The notes below the pieces were generated by a model, which worked only from the letters and a program-made list of their open reading frames with translations, did no database searches and was not told where the DNA came from. The translations under genes and the position numbers were made by a program. A stretch of DNA of 64,000 nt from Selaginella moellendorffii (lineage: Eukaryota; Streptophyta; Lycopodiopsida; Selaginellales; Selaginellaceae), in the NCBI RefSeq assembly GCF_000143415.4, contig NW_003314296.1, forward strand, positions 440,505 through 504,504, in the 5' to 3' direction. Shown here piece by piece: positions 1 through 11,265 of this stretch (position 1 is its first letter; every line of letters begins with the position of its first letter).

Positions 1-1530
1 TCCCTAAGTTAGTTTTTTCCTATTTTACTTATGTCTTTCTTGAAGCTATTCTAAATGTATATCTCACAATCTCAAGAAGAGTAAAAACTCTTAAAACAAG
101 AAAAGTACCAGTCTTTTTAGAAGCTTTACTCACGTCTCTAGGCATAGATGGCTGGGATCTTCATTTCTCTTGTAACTCTTCCACATTGCATTAGCAGGCT
201 TGAAAGTTGTGCATCATCCTAGTCCATTTAAGTTGGAGTTCCATATAAAGCACACTAGGTAGTTTTATCTTGGTCACAAAATCAAGAAATTTGCCAATTT
301 AATGGAATTTGAGTTCTATTTGGGAAGACTCCTTCACTTTGGCAATGGTGGATCTATTCTTTGTTAGGCTTTCTCTCTTTGGATCCACCCTTCCATGGTA
401 AAAAACTTTATATTAATCTTATTGTGCTTTAGTGTGTTTATTATTGTTTAGCAGTAGGATAGTAAACAAGATTGCAACAATTAGGGTCTCTTCTCTCTAC
501 AGCTCTAGCAGCTAGGATTACTGATTTTTATTTGTGATTTTTTAGGAGAGAAAAAATATTACTAATGTGATTTAAACATTTTCAAGAACTTTGCCAATTA
601 GGTAGTATCAACAGTTGCAGATCTTGCTGGGTCCATGAAAACCAAGAGATTACCACCAGGATTAATAATGTGTTGTTGCTGGTGAAGATGTTTACTTGGC
701 TTATAAAGAATTGATTATTAAAAGTTTTAGGTATGGTTGGTAATATCCTTGATATACCATCACCTAGTGTTAGTTTCCATATGTTTGAGTAATATCTAGA
801 CAAGTTATCATCAGGATAGCTCTATATAAAGGACAGGTAAACATTTTTAGACTTCTCAATTGACTATATATCAACCATTAGATGGTAGAAAATACTAGAA
901 AATGTTTAGGAAAGTTTATGAATTATAAATACAAAATTAATTTAAATGAATAACAACAGTTAGATGGTAAAATATCCTAGAATATACAAGTATATTTTAG
1001 GTATATTCACTACCACTTTACTCCTCATACAAGTTTGCTTAAGCAAACCAGAAAATCAAGATAATGTATATAATATATGAGTAAGCAGTAATATTTAAAT
1101 TTTTTTCTAAATACAAATATAGTTTATTAGTACATAATACTATGGAATATAAGATTTGAATTTACTTATATATAATATATTTTTATAAAACATTTTCTTA
1201 GTAATTATTTTCTTAACTAGATCTGGGTATAACTAAATTATTAATAATTATTTTTAGTCAATATTTTCTTACTTGTTTTGATAAAATATTAATATAAATT
1301 AGTCCCAGTAAAAACATAATTTACATATAACATCTAATTAATATTAGAAATTCCAATTTTACTTTTTGTTGTGTTGGGGTATGTTCATATTTCTAAAATA
1401 TTATCTATATTTTTATTAATAAACACTTATTCTTACTTATATATTCATATTATCAAGTTGACAAGAGCAAAAATATTTATATAAAATCATTATTTTTATA
1501 TTCACCCAGCATTTGCTAATTATATATAAG
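1..1530. other. AT-rich intergenic DNA
   Basis: No supported gene. The stretch is strongly AT-rich and has only short open frames without recognisable motifs. Around 885-965 it carries a segment that recurs inverted near 23034-23110 (core 'gtttatgaattataaatac'), so at least part of it is a dispersed repeat. Confidence 0.6.
885..965 (+). repeat. AT-rich dispersed repeat, copy 1
   Basis: The reverse complement of 23034-23110 aligns here by eye over about 75 bases, sharing 'aaagtttatgaattataa' and a following 'aaataacaa(c/t)(a/g)gtta' block. Neither copy codes for protein. Probably a fragment of an old AT-rich transposon; the element ends could not be found. Confidence 0.5.
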
Positions 1531-2146
1531 AAGGAAAGAAAAAACAAACTAAATAGATTTGATGAATCACTATTGGCCACTTGGGCATGTCCTCAGCCTC
1601 CACCAAAGCTTATTCTCCTCGACGCTGGCGTATCTTCACCATCTTCGAGTTCCTAGGTCTTTGGCTGCCTGAAAATTCCAATGGAAGGAAAAAATAGAAG
1701 GCACACATCAGACTGCCGCTGCTGTGGCGCTCGCAATCATGGAAAGGAAATTAAAAATACACCACTTCTGTCTTAGCGTGCAGTGCCTTGGCAAGCCAGC
1801 ATGACGAGCACGCCCCCAAAACGAATATAACAAAGAATGAAAGACGGAGACGAGGAGTCCAGAATTAGTCAAGATTAACTTCAACAGCACATTTTTGACT
1901 TGTAATTGAATTTGGTTTCTTGATGGAAGGACTAAGATAAACATTTGTGGTTGCCCGTATGACGTGGTAGCCTCCACGAACGTCTTCCGAGTGTCCGAAT
2001 CAATATTGTGTTATAATCACCTGAAAAAAAAAATTTCTCATGGCATAAAAGCTCCCAAACCTTATAAAATAGGAATTAAATAAAAATTAGAGAGAAATAT
2101 TTTACCTGGTAGTTGTCATTTTGTTTAACTCCCAAAAATTCTCTCT
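1531..2146. repeat. Dispersed ~620-bp repeat, copy A
   Basis: Matches 6071-6717 along its whole length with scattered substitutions and small indels. Both copies begin 'agaaggaa(ag)aaaaaacaaactaa' and end near 'aactcccaaa', and share a central block around 'ggctgcctgaaaattcca'. No open frame is kept between the copies, so it is probably a non-autonomous element or a duplicated non-coding segment. No terminal inverted repeats or clean target duplications were recognised. Confidence 0.7.
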
Positions 2147-3405
2147 CTCGAGTCTGAATGGCCAGCGCAAAACTAAACGGGCACTTAAGCTGCATGGACC
2201 TGAACAGCTGTGTGTGTGCGACCAGGGATATGTTGCAGTGCGTGTCACCGAAAAGACGCCAGAACTATAATGTGGTCAGAAAAGCCCAAAGCACACGTTA
2301 CGACATCCTTGCGCATGAATCGTCTGGCCGTCGGTGAGCGACATGCGCTATTGTCTCAATGTTCACAACTTAGCTTATTCTTCTAAATGTATTGTTGTTT
2401 CTTTCTTCTTGTAAGGCCTATTCGTAAGGAAGAAGATTGAAACAATGGTGGGTAAGTTGCCCGTGATCAAAAGCCAACGTACATCTCTCTTTTCTCTTTT
2501 TCCGGGACAAAGAAGCTCTATTGATCTGAGAAAGGAGAGTGAGATTTAGAGGATTGTGCTTCAAAGGTCACTCGGTGGACGCTCTTTGCAGGTCTCATGA
2601 TGAAGCGTATGGGCTGATGTTAGAGATGGTGAAGAAAGGGGTGCTCTCCGCTTTCGCAAGCTGGAGGTCTTGATGGTACTCAAGAACATTAATTTTGAAT
2701 ATCTCTAAAAGAACAATAGCATACAGTAGAACAACCGACGCTTTAAGTCTCTTGAAGCAGATGATCCAGAATGAATAGTGATTGAGTTTATAGCCAGAGC
2801 GATAAATCAACTTTTTTTCTTCTAGAGTACGATCAGTGTTCTTCGACACTTGCTACCAAACAAGTTTGGTTGGTCATGCTAAAAGTGTGCGATTCACAGG
2901 AGCTGGAAGACTCCTTTAAAAGGCCGAGGAAACCACGGCTAGCTTGCCGGAGAGATCAAGGAGAGTGCTTCACGAGCAGGGTCATCAGATCACTCTGGAA
3001 AACCCGTGCGATTAATACCAAGAACACTGCCAGGTAATCGGCATCCTCTTAGACCTTTCATCTAATCTTGCTGAGCATCTTTGGCAGGCCAGGACCCAAG
3101 TGAATTGCGAGGGAGAAGCTTCGGCAGGAGGATCGAGCGGAGAGGCAGCGATGCCGTCCGAAGAAAGAAGAATCTGATCAAGCTCCAGAGGCAGCCTCCG
3201 GAGGAAACCAAACTCTTCCAGCAGCCAAAACCAGCGTCCATCCAAGGCTGAAGAGCTCTGGAGCTTATCGCAACGTCTGGAGCAGCGAAAGCTCCAAATC
3301 GGCGCACACACACTGCTGTCTTTTGCATCACGTCGGCCTGCGTGCTTTCAAGCTAGTCTGCCCTTCAACCTGTTCTTCCTCTCTACCATTCACGCTCCGT
3401 TTTCC
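2147..3405. other. Intergenic, upstream of aspartic protease gene
   Basis: No convincing gene. The last 300 bases before the ATG at 3406 are less AT-rich and presumably hold the promoter and 5' leader of the aspartic protease gene. Overlapping minus-strand frames at 3012-3331 have no recognisable domain and were not accepted. Confidence 0.5.
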
Positions 3406-4690
3406 ATGGCTTCCTCCTCGGCTCTAATTCTCGCCAGACCTTTGTGTCTGCTTTGCTTCCTCTTCCTTTTTACAGCTGCAAAGAGGACACCTATTCCAAT
3501 CCGGCCAGCCACAAATGCCTCTGTTCACAATCCAGAGCAGGACCACCTTCGGGCTTTGGCGATCGTGGACCGTGTGCCAATTCCTGTCCAAAGCAATCCG
3601 CTGGTGATGCACCTGAAACGTGGCACCATGGGAAATGCCAAAATGGAAACCCTGATTTTCGACACAGGAAGCCTTCTAACATGGATCCACAGATCTGTAG
3701 AACAATCTTCTTCCTGGACAGTCATAACGTGCACTGAGTGCCCAGACGGTTTAACCTTTAGATGCAATGACAACAACAAACAATGCAAATTTAAGGTGTC
3801 CTACATGGGAAATCACTCAGTTACAGGGATTATGGTTGAAGATTTGATAGAACTGGAAACAGATGATCCGGAGCAGAGGGATGCTAGATTTGTTATGTTA
3901 GGGGTAGGGACAGGGCTGGAAAACTTTGACTCTCTAGACTGGACAGCGATAGATGGCATTGTAGGCTTTGCCCAAGGGACTTTTGGTTTGGTACATCAGT
4001 TTCAAATCAGAAAATTTGCTTATTGCCTGACTGATAGGTACGAGGGATTAGTGTACTTAGATCGTTTAGCAGACACACCGTACCTTATGCTTGGTTCTAG
4101 GGAATTGGGAGAATGGAGTTATAACCAAATGCGAGCAAGACCAGATAGACAGTATATGATCCAGTTGCTATCTATATCCTTCAACGGGAAGAACTTTAGA
4201 CCACCAACCTACAGAAAATCAAATTATGTGGTTTTTGACTCCGGTACGAAAAGTACATTTCTGATCAATCAGCTTTACCAGCCAATCATCCAAGAAATTA
4301 ATAAGTACTTTGAGAAGGAGTTGGGCTACGTGAAAACGGGGCGTGGATGCTACGCCCCAGATGGGCAACGGCAGTATACGCCCCGACCACGATTCAATCC
4401 AATCACGTTTCACTTCGAGGGTGGCGATTTTACTGTAAGTTCAAAAGACCCATCCATTTTTATTGCTTTGAAACTCTTTCTTTTTCTTCTTAAACCAGGT
4501 TAAACAACTAAACTTCATCACAGTGCAGCTGCGTGAGTTTTATTGTCCTGAGCTAGCATCCTTAGAAATCAAGGACGAAGAGGGCGATGCAATCATGGGG
4601 ATCTTTAGCTACGCAATGCAGCGAGATCATATGATTGTATATGATCTGGAGGAGTATGAACTGTCATTTGCTGAATCTTCTTGTCCTTAA
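3406..4690 (+). CDS. Pepsin-like (A1) aspartic protease, two exons
   Basis: Predicted secreted A1 aspartic endopeptidase of the plant nepenthesin-like type, 406 residues. Exons are 3406-4434 and 4499-4690; the 64-nt intron (gtaagt...ccag) is in phase 0, and translating across it continues the family C-terminus. An N-terminal signal peptide is evident (residues about 7-25, Leu/Phe/Cys-rich). The two catalytic motifs are visible: DTGS with Asp86 and DSGT with Asp278. The last exon ends in the usual '(V)YDLEEYELSFAESSC' pattern that closes the second lobe. Cysteines are fewer than in classical nepenthesins, so it may be an atypical member. Neighbours are unrelated: a PPR gene fragment starts 13 bp after the stop codon. 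Substrate and location beyond the secretory route cannot be read from the sequence. Confidence 0.85.
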
Positions 4691-4702
4691 CAAGCTTAAT
4701 AT

Positions 4703-5016
4703 GGAATAAACTTCGGGTTAGAAAGAATGTACATGCCTCAAGAATCCGCGAGTGTAGAAGCTAGGGACCTGCACGGGCATCTCGCCAGCTATGGCTTCGA
4801 TACCCGGGCAATCTCCTGGTAAGAATGTATGGCGACTGCCAAGACGCCCGCGCTGCCTTCGAAAGGATCATCGATCGCAATGTCTACTCCTGGACGATCC
4901 TTTTCGCTGCCACGCTCCAATCCGCTGGATTCCACCACGCTAATGCCATGCCGGCATGGCACTCGTGTCCTGGAACTCGATGCTCAGGGCCTGTGCCCAG
5001 AGCTGCGAGCCCTAAA
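4703..5016 (+). pseudogene. Truncated duplicate of the PPR gene at 11266
   Basis: The segment aligns with about 11232-11611 of the downstream PPR gene: it shares 'gacctgcacgggcatctcgc', 'cttcgaaaggatcatcgatc' and 'tgctca(c/g)ggcctgtgccca'. Relative to that gene it has several internal deletions, removing parts of the first PPR motifs (around 'gatcgccacacctac' and 'tgtggcagc') and a piece near 'gctggggcgctgttccagc', and the frame is broken. It stops abruptly at 'gagctgcgag' and runs into unrelated sequence. It also includes about 20 bases upstream of the coding region that derive from the Copia remnant found there in the parent locus. It is a non-functional 5' gene fragment. Confidence 0.9.
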
Positions 5017-5261
5017 AACATGTATTAACTATTGGAAAATAAATTCCATTAAATAGATTCCTAGTTCTAATTGTGTTGAAACGGCCATTTGGTTTTATGC
5101 CGAGTAACCCTGTATGGATTTGATTGTGGTGATGGCCATGGTTACTCAAGGAATGTAAAATAACAAGATCAGGTATGTTGATGGGAACCTCAATTCTTGC
5201 AGCAAGGGAAGGTCCTTATTATCGTAATTTACGACTGAGCTCGAAAGGGTGACTGCTTGAA

Positions 5262-5967
5262 AATACCTTGATGAGATGGACGTAAATAGAGATGGCAATA
5301 TTGCAAGCTGGTGTTTGGCTTGATAAGCCGCATGACATTCGCGACAAATTCATCTGGCAACGCAAAGACAGAAACAAGGATGGGATGGTGTTTTGGGCTG
5401 GTTCGAGTATGCCATGGATTATCTGGATTGGAAGATGATGATGCTACCGAGTGCAATCCCATACAAAAACTTTGGCTTCCTATTGCCAGAACACTATCAT
5501 CAATCCTATTACAATGCCTGTGATGAAAATGGTGATGGGGTTCTTAACTGGGTGGAGTTCAAGAACTGCCTGAACCCAGAGAGGATTAAGGGCAACAACG
5601 GCAGAAAATTGCAAATGTGGTTGTACAATGTGCAAGATGCAAACAAAGATGGGAAGATCGACTTCAGCGAGTTTAGCCAAGCTTTTGTTTACTACCACCA
5701 TAACAACTTTTGTACACATCGAGAGCCTAACAATGAGACTGAAATCTTCATGAGGTTCAACTCAGTAGAGATTGTGATGGTTTCTTGACTCCAGCTGACG
5801 GGTTTGCGGAGATTTTAGCAGCGTATGAGGCTCCCCGTGATCCAAGCTTATGTCTTAAAGCAAAAGAGATTGTTCCATTCCCATTGGCAAGCTTGAAGGT
5901 GGAAGAGATTCTGGCTACAGACTGGATTGCGAAGATGATTTTGTTAACAAAAGCAGATCGATCTTGA
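5262..5967 (+). pseudogene. Frameshifted multi-EF-hand calcium-binding protein gene
   Basis: At least five EF-hand-like loops can be read but they lie in different frames: DVNRDGNI near 5310, DRNKDGMV near 5375, DENGDGVLNWVEF near 5525-5565, DANKDGKIDFSEF near 5636-5675, and DCDGFLTPAD near 5775-5808. The third and fourth are canonical and sit in one open frame (5393-5788); the first two and the fifth need frame changes, with stops between them. No intron with good splice sites repairs the frame changes. The likeliest reading is a decayed gene for a calmodulin/calumenin-like sensor. A short spliced gene holding only the middle hands is possible but less likely. Confidence 0.65.
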
Positions 5968-6070
5968 TTTGATCCCCTGTTTATGTGTTGATAAACCTTA
6001 TTTGTCTGATTTTCTCTGCGTAGTTTTGGCTTTCGTTGAATTTAATCAAGAGTTTGTTTTAGTTTGCAAG

Positions 6071-6717
6071 TAGAAGGAAAAAACAAACTAATCAGATTTG
6101 GTGAATCGCTATTGGCTGTGCCTTCGTGGGGACGTCCCTCAGCCTCGAAAGCTCATCACTCTGACGACGCTGGCGCATCTTCACCATCTCCGAGTTCTTC
6201 GCTCTTTGGCTGCCTGAAAATTCCAGTGGAAGCAAAAAACTAGAACGCACATTTCACACCGCGCCGCTGCTGTGGCGCTCCCGCCCTATTGCAGCACGCA
6301 ATCATCTAAGAAAAAATACACCACTTCTGTCCTCTTTCAATTAGCGCGCCGTGCCTTGACAAGCCAGTATGACCCGAGCACACCCCCAAAACAAATCTAG
6401 CAAAGAATGAAAGACGGAGACGAGGAGTCCAGATTCCAGAATTAGTCAAGATTAACTTCAACGAACTTCAATTGGTCAACACTTTTTGACCAAATTCCAC
6501 TGTAATCGAATTTGGTTTCTTGATGGAATGACTAAAATAAACGTTTGTGGTTGCTCGTATGACGTGGTAGCCTCCACGACCTGAGTTCCATAACAACATG
6601 TTATAATCACCTGAAAGGAAAAGAAGAAAATTTAAGCTTTAAGAAGTGGTATAAAATAGGACTTAAATAAAAATTAGGGAGAAATACTTTACCTTAACTC
6701 CCAAAGGTTCTCTTATT
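6071..6717. repeat. Dispersed ~620-bp repeat, copy B
   Basis: Second copy of the repeat at 1531-2146. It ends directly against the decayed Copia element, so either the element inserted beside it or both were moved together. It carries small insertions relative to copy A (for example a second 'aacgaacttcaattggtcaac' segment near 6458). Confidence 0.7.
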
Positions 6718-6720
6718 TCT

Positions 6721-9198
6721 TTGGAGGGGCTCTTTTTGAACATGGTAGCACAATCCAAGGTAAGTAGTACCACAAAGGTACCTGAAGATGCGTTTCACCG
6801 CTGCCCAATGTTGAGATCCAGGATTAGCCAGGAATTGGCTAACTTTGCTCACGGCAAAAGAAATATCTGGGCGCCTACAAACAGCTGGATACATGAGGCT
6901 GCCAACAGCTTGTCTGTAAGGGATGGAGTCCATGGCTCTCTTGTCGTCCTCTGTCTCAGGAGACATGGCTCGGGAAAGTTGGCAGCCTGGTTCCATTGGT
7001 GTCGCCACTAGATTAGAGCTTGTCATAGAAAACCTGGCCAGCATCTCTTCTATATACTTGGCTTGGTGATGCGTTGAGAGCGATCATGCACAACTTCCAT
7101 GCCAAGAAAGTAGGGAGCCAAGAGTTTTCATCTCGAATTGGCTGCAAAGATCTCGCTTATCCTGGAGAAACAGTAAGCAATGATTATGGGTGACAAGAGT
7201 ATCATCAACATAAAGAGCGATGATCACAAATGATTCACCGTCCACCCAAATATAAAGATTCGGGTCTGCCTCGCTACGGGAAAGGCCCACACTTAGTATA
7301 AAATCGTCAAAGCGTTTGTACCGGTGCTTGTTTCAAGCTGTAGACAGCTTTCTTGAGAAGCCAGAGATGATCCTCTTTTCCAGCGGCTAGAAATCCTTCT
7401 GGCTGTGCCATATAGATTTCTTCTTCAAGCTCGCCATAAAGAAACGCCGTGGTCACATCTGTTCCAGATCAAAGTCTCCCACCGCAGCAAAATTAATCAA
7501 GGAACGAAGAGTAGAATGCTTAACCATTGAAGCGAAGGTGTCGTTGTAGTCAAGTCCAGGAACTTGCGAGCATCCTTTCGCCACCAATCGCGCCTGGCAA
7601 TTGGAAGGCACAGTAGGAACAAGAACATGTGTCTCGTTCTTGTGCTGTGAAGAAATCTCGGCTTCCTTTGCTACACGCCAGTAAGACGCTTCCTGTGAGG
7701 CCATGGCTTCTCCATAGGCCCTCGGAACAGTAGGAGTCCCAGCTGCACGAGATGAGACCATTGCCTCGATGAGACGCTCAGTAGGCCGCCTTGTGCGGAT
7801 CGATCTGCGTGGAGGATTTGGAGGAGGCGGCGGCATTGGTGGTGTTGGAGTAGAAGCGGGTTGATGCGTAGCGGCACAGTGATCGTGCCGACAGTCAACT
7901 GGTCTTGTTCCGCTTCAACGTCATTTTCTTCGGTCAGGGTAGGTCTGGATGTGGAAGGAAGAAACGAATTCTCGTTGAAAACCACATCTCTGCTCAGGAT
8001 CTCCTGCTTCGTGATTGGATTCCAGAGACGATAGGCTTTGTGATCGAGGCTGTAGCCCACAAACACAGCCTGCTGGCTCTTGGGGTCCAATTTCTTGCGC
8101 ATTCCATCACACTCACACCCGAATATTCTCAGATGCGTAACTGTAGGTTCTTGCCAGTTGCCACTCCATGCTTCTTCAGGAGTGATGCCAGCGAGCGCAG
8201 AGGTGGGGAGCCGGTTGTTCGCCGTCAAGACAGCGTGAAACCAGAAGCTTAAACCACTGGAAAGTCACTAGCGTGCGATTCTTGTGCTTAGCTACGCCAT
8301 TCTGTTGTGGAGTCTCTCGCGTTGTAAGTTCTCGCACAATCCCACCTTGCTCACACAGCTGGTTGAAAGCATTGGAAGTGAATTCGCCTCCATCATCACT
8401 TCTCAATCGCTTAAGCATTTTCCCAGTTTGTGTTTCTCCCAGTCTGGAAGTAGTGTAACGATCGGGATTTGCGAGCCATAGTGTAGATCATAGTGTGACG
8501 ACTGTAGTCATCTATGAAACAGAGAGCCTTGGGCAAATTCCACGCAGTGCTGGAGGGGCGAGAATTCCATTGCATTGCAAGGGTGCAAAGGAAGCATGGG
8601 AGGTCATGAAACAGGCTTACCAGATCCCTTCAAAATCCCATCACATTTTTCTATGGAAGCAGCTTCATGCACTGGTGATGGCTGAAGGGGACAACCTCAA
8701 GGATCATCTTGCTGCTGTGCGAACAATCCTAAATGATCTTAAGGATGTGGGAGCAAGCATAAAGGATAGAGGAAGTGTGATGAGCACCAGTTCTGCTTCT
8801 TCTTCATCCTCTATATTTGCTTCCCCATCCTTCAGATCATCTAGGATTGTTTGCACAGCAGCAAGATGATCCTTGAGGTCGTCCCCTTCAGCCATCACGA
8901 GTGCATGAAGCTGCTTCTATAGAAAAATGCAATAGGATGTTGAAGGGATTTGGTGCACAGTCAGATTTGAGGTGGTGGATTTGGAGGCAGATTTGTAGGA
9001 ACAATGGCTGCCAGATGCCCAATCCCACCACTCGTTCAAGTCTAGGTCCAGGTTCTTAGTCGTCCAGTGCCTCTAAGAGCACTTGATTAGGGCATGCCTC
9101 TGTCTACGTAGACGGAGGCCCTGATTCACCCTAGCAAGTGTTGCTCTGATCCTACGGTTTCGAATTCTTCTCGCTCTCTAGGCATTGCTCCAATACCA
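6721..9198 (-). mobile_element. Decayed Ty1/Copia retrotransposon (Copia-1)
   Basis: Read on the minus strand, Copia pol pieces appear in order. Integrase is at about 8418-8176 (SDDGGEFTS, ETPQQNGVAKHKNRT) and 8228-7920 (FGCECDG, AVFVGYSLDHKAYRLW). The reverse transcriptase start is at 7836-7453 (ARLVAKGCSQVPGLDY), the YVDD catalytic box at 7290-7084 (IIALYVDDTLV), and the RNase H approach at 7044-6721 (VGSLMYPAVCRRPDISF). Frameshifts separate the pieces, and RNase H is truncated where repeat copy B begins. A gag fragment lies at about 8935-8806. A possible primer-binding site (tggtattggagc on the minus strand, 9187-9198) differs from the usual initiator-Met-tRNA match at two positions. No intact LTR was delimited. 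Confidence 0.85.
8645..8931. repeat. Inverted repeat of a Copia gag fragment
   Basis: Two copies of the same gag segment face each other: left arm about 8645-8770 (plus-strand reading WKQLHALVMAEGDNLKDHL) and right arm about 8806-8931 (minus-strand reading MAEGDDLKDHLAAVQTILDD), separated by about 35 bases. The arms match at roughly nine bases in ten by eye. A transcript crossing both arms would fold into a long hairpin. Confidence 0.8.
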
Positions 9199-9204
9199 TC
9201 TAAC

Positions 9205-9939
9205 GAAAGATGAAACCGTACAATGGAAATGTACATATGTACTGTTGGTCTTGACTGCCCGAATGCGTTCAGAGAAAAATAAAAAACTTAAATTGTGCCC
9301 TAAATAATTCTAGCGATTGCAACAATTGGATTCTAGCAATTTAGCACAGTTGAACAATAGCATCTAGCAATTCTAACATAGTTAAACAATGGCACTTGAT
9401 TAGGTATGGTCCCATGTTGCCAAGTTGTCTGCTTATGCTTTTTGTAAAGGAATTGAGCATTGGAGGTTTGCTTATGCTTCCCGCAAAAGAGTTGAGCATT
9501 GGAGATTTAATTATTTGTGGAAAAATGTATAGTGATTTTCCAAAATGAATTAAAGTGCATTTTATAAAAAATTTTGAGTATGATATTGAAGTATGTAGTG
9601 TTTCAAATATTCCTCTTCATGTCCAAGAACAAATTTATTAAATGTTTATGAAGAAAATCACAAATACCCCTTTAGCATCAATCAAAAAAAAATTGTGAAC
9701 TAGTGGGCCATTCACGGTTATAACCACAATCAGCCAATCAATCAATTGCCATTCAAAATAGTCAAAACCAACTTTATGTGTGACACAATGAACCAGTGAA
9801 GACTCATGTCTCTCCACATGGATTAGCCACTTTCTGCAACCACTAGATATAGGTGTATAGACACCATAAAAGACACTAGACTACTATATATCTACTCTTG
9901 TTTTTCAAGTGTTTGAGGTGCTTGTGTCATGCTGAGATG
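9205..9939. other. Spacer between two Copia remnants
   Basis: No gene seen. Because it follows the possible primer-binding site of Copia-1 on the minus strand, part of it may be that element's degraded 5' LTR, but no second LTR copy was found in the window to confirm this. Imperfect repeats such as 'tctagcaattct' and 'gagcattggag' occur at 9330-9500. Confidence 0.4.
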
Positions 9940-11262
9940 GAGTATAGCTTCCATGGGGGTTCAACTCAGCTAATGCAAACTTAGCAAGGATCTCCTCCAT
10001 ATCCTTATGTTGAGATCTTAATGCTGAATTGAGCTGCATTGCCTGAGATCTTAATGCCTAAGCAAAAAAAAGCAGGGCTGGGATCCACCATCTTGAAGCG
10101 TGCTTGAAGCTCACGTTTAAACTGTTGTGATATTTTTCTTGTAAGACCAAAGAGGAGACAGTCATCCACATATAGAGCAAATCAAACTTTTAAACTTGTG
10201 TAGATAGACATTTGTGTCACTTGAAGTGTTAAAGAAAGCCAATAGAAAGGAGATAACTATTCATCTTGGCATACCATTGCCTTGGAGATTGCTTCAGTCC
10301 ATATAAAGCCTTCTTAAGCACTCCTGGCGCTCCTGGCCTGGGACAATATATCCTTCTGGCTGAAGAACATGAACTTCCTCATTGAGATTGCTATAGAGAA
10401 ATGGTGTAGTGACATCAAGCTCCTCCACTTTGAATGCTCTTGGGCAGCAAGATTAATTAGCATGCAGATGGAGGCATCTTCACAACTATAAAGAACATTT
10501 CATTGTAATCTGAGAATAACCTTTTGTTACTAATCTGGCCTTATATTTGACAATACTACTGTCCATGTGAAAAATTCACATCATCTTGATTGGCTTCCTA
10601 ACTTCGGGTAAATCAACAAGCTCTGAAGTATCATTCTCCATCAGGGATGAGTACTCCAAATTTGCAGCTGCCTGTCGCTGCTATCACTTTGGACTGGAGA
10701 AAGCTTTCATGCAAATTCTTGGGGGCTAGAATATCTTGCCCTTCAGAGAAGAGTAGTTGAAAAACTGGGGAGGAAGCTTGAGGATGGTTTGCTTTAATGT
10801 TGGAAGAGCAGAAGGATAGTAAAAAGCATCGGAGTTGCTAGGATCAATCTGGGCATGGTCCCTAGCTTGAGCTTGTGGAGTTTGGTAGATCTGTGAGGTT
10901 GAGGATGCTAAGTACTCCCATCTAAGCCTAACTCCCCTAGGTCATGCACTCCCGAGGCTGCATGACCTGTGAGCTGCCACAGTGCCTCCAGTAGTAAGAG
11001 TGGAGTTGCACTTCCAATACCGAATAGTGCTACAAGTGCTCCCACCCTAGAAGCAGAGTTGTCTTCTTCTCTGTCATTGTTAATTGCCACAAACTGTTGA
11101 CACTTGACTGGGGGCTCGATGGCTGTGGGAAGACTGGGAGTAAGATAAGTCAGAGGCTCACACATCATGATTGGGGAAGATTTTTGAACTGGAAAGGCTG
11201 TTGAACTTATAAGCCTTCATGTGGTCACCATAACCAATAAACTTCAGGTTAGAAAGAGCTGG
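9940..11262 (-). mobile_element. Decayed Ty1/Copia retrotransposon (Copia-2)
   Basis: Minus-strand reading gives Copia pol in pieces: [19 protein letters not shown] near 10320-10264, a catalytic box LYVDDCLLFG near 10185-10140 that needs a 2-nt correction, and an integrase C-terminal stretch FIGYGDHMKAYKF at about 11250-11210. A linker frame lies between (11168-10908). The integrase end lies immediately upstream of the PPR start codon at 11266, so this remnant occupies that gene's promoter position. No LTRs were identified, and the frame is broken at several points. Confidence 0.8.
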
Positions 11263-11265
11263 AGA

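Noticed and set aside
3012-3331. Two overlapping minus-strand frames upstream of the aspartic protease
   Set aside because: No domain, no start context and no splice support; likely chance frames in the protease promoter or leader.
11221-11265. N-terminal extension of the PPR protein (VTITNKLQVRKSWR)
   Set aside because: It starts with GTG and is antisense Copia integrase sequence; the ATG at 11266 gives the usual PPR protein start.
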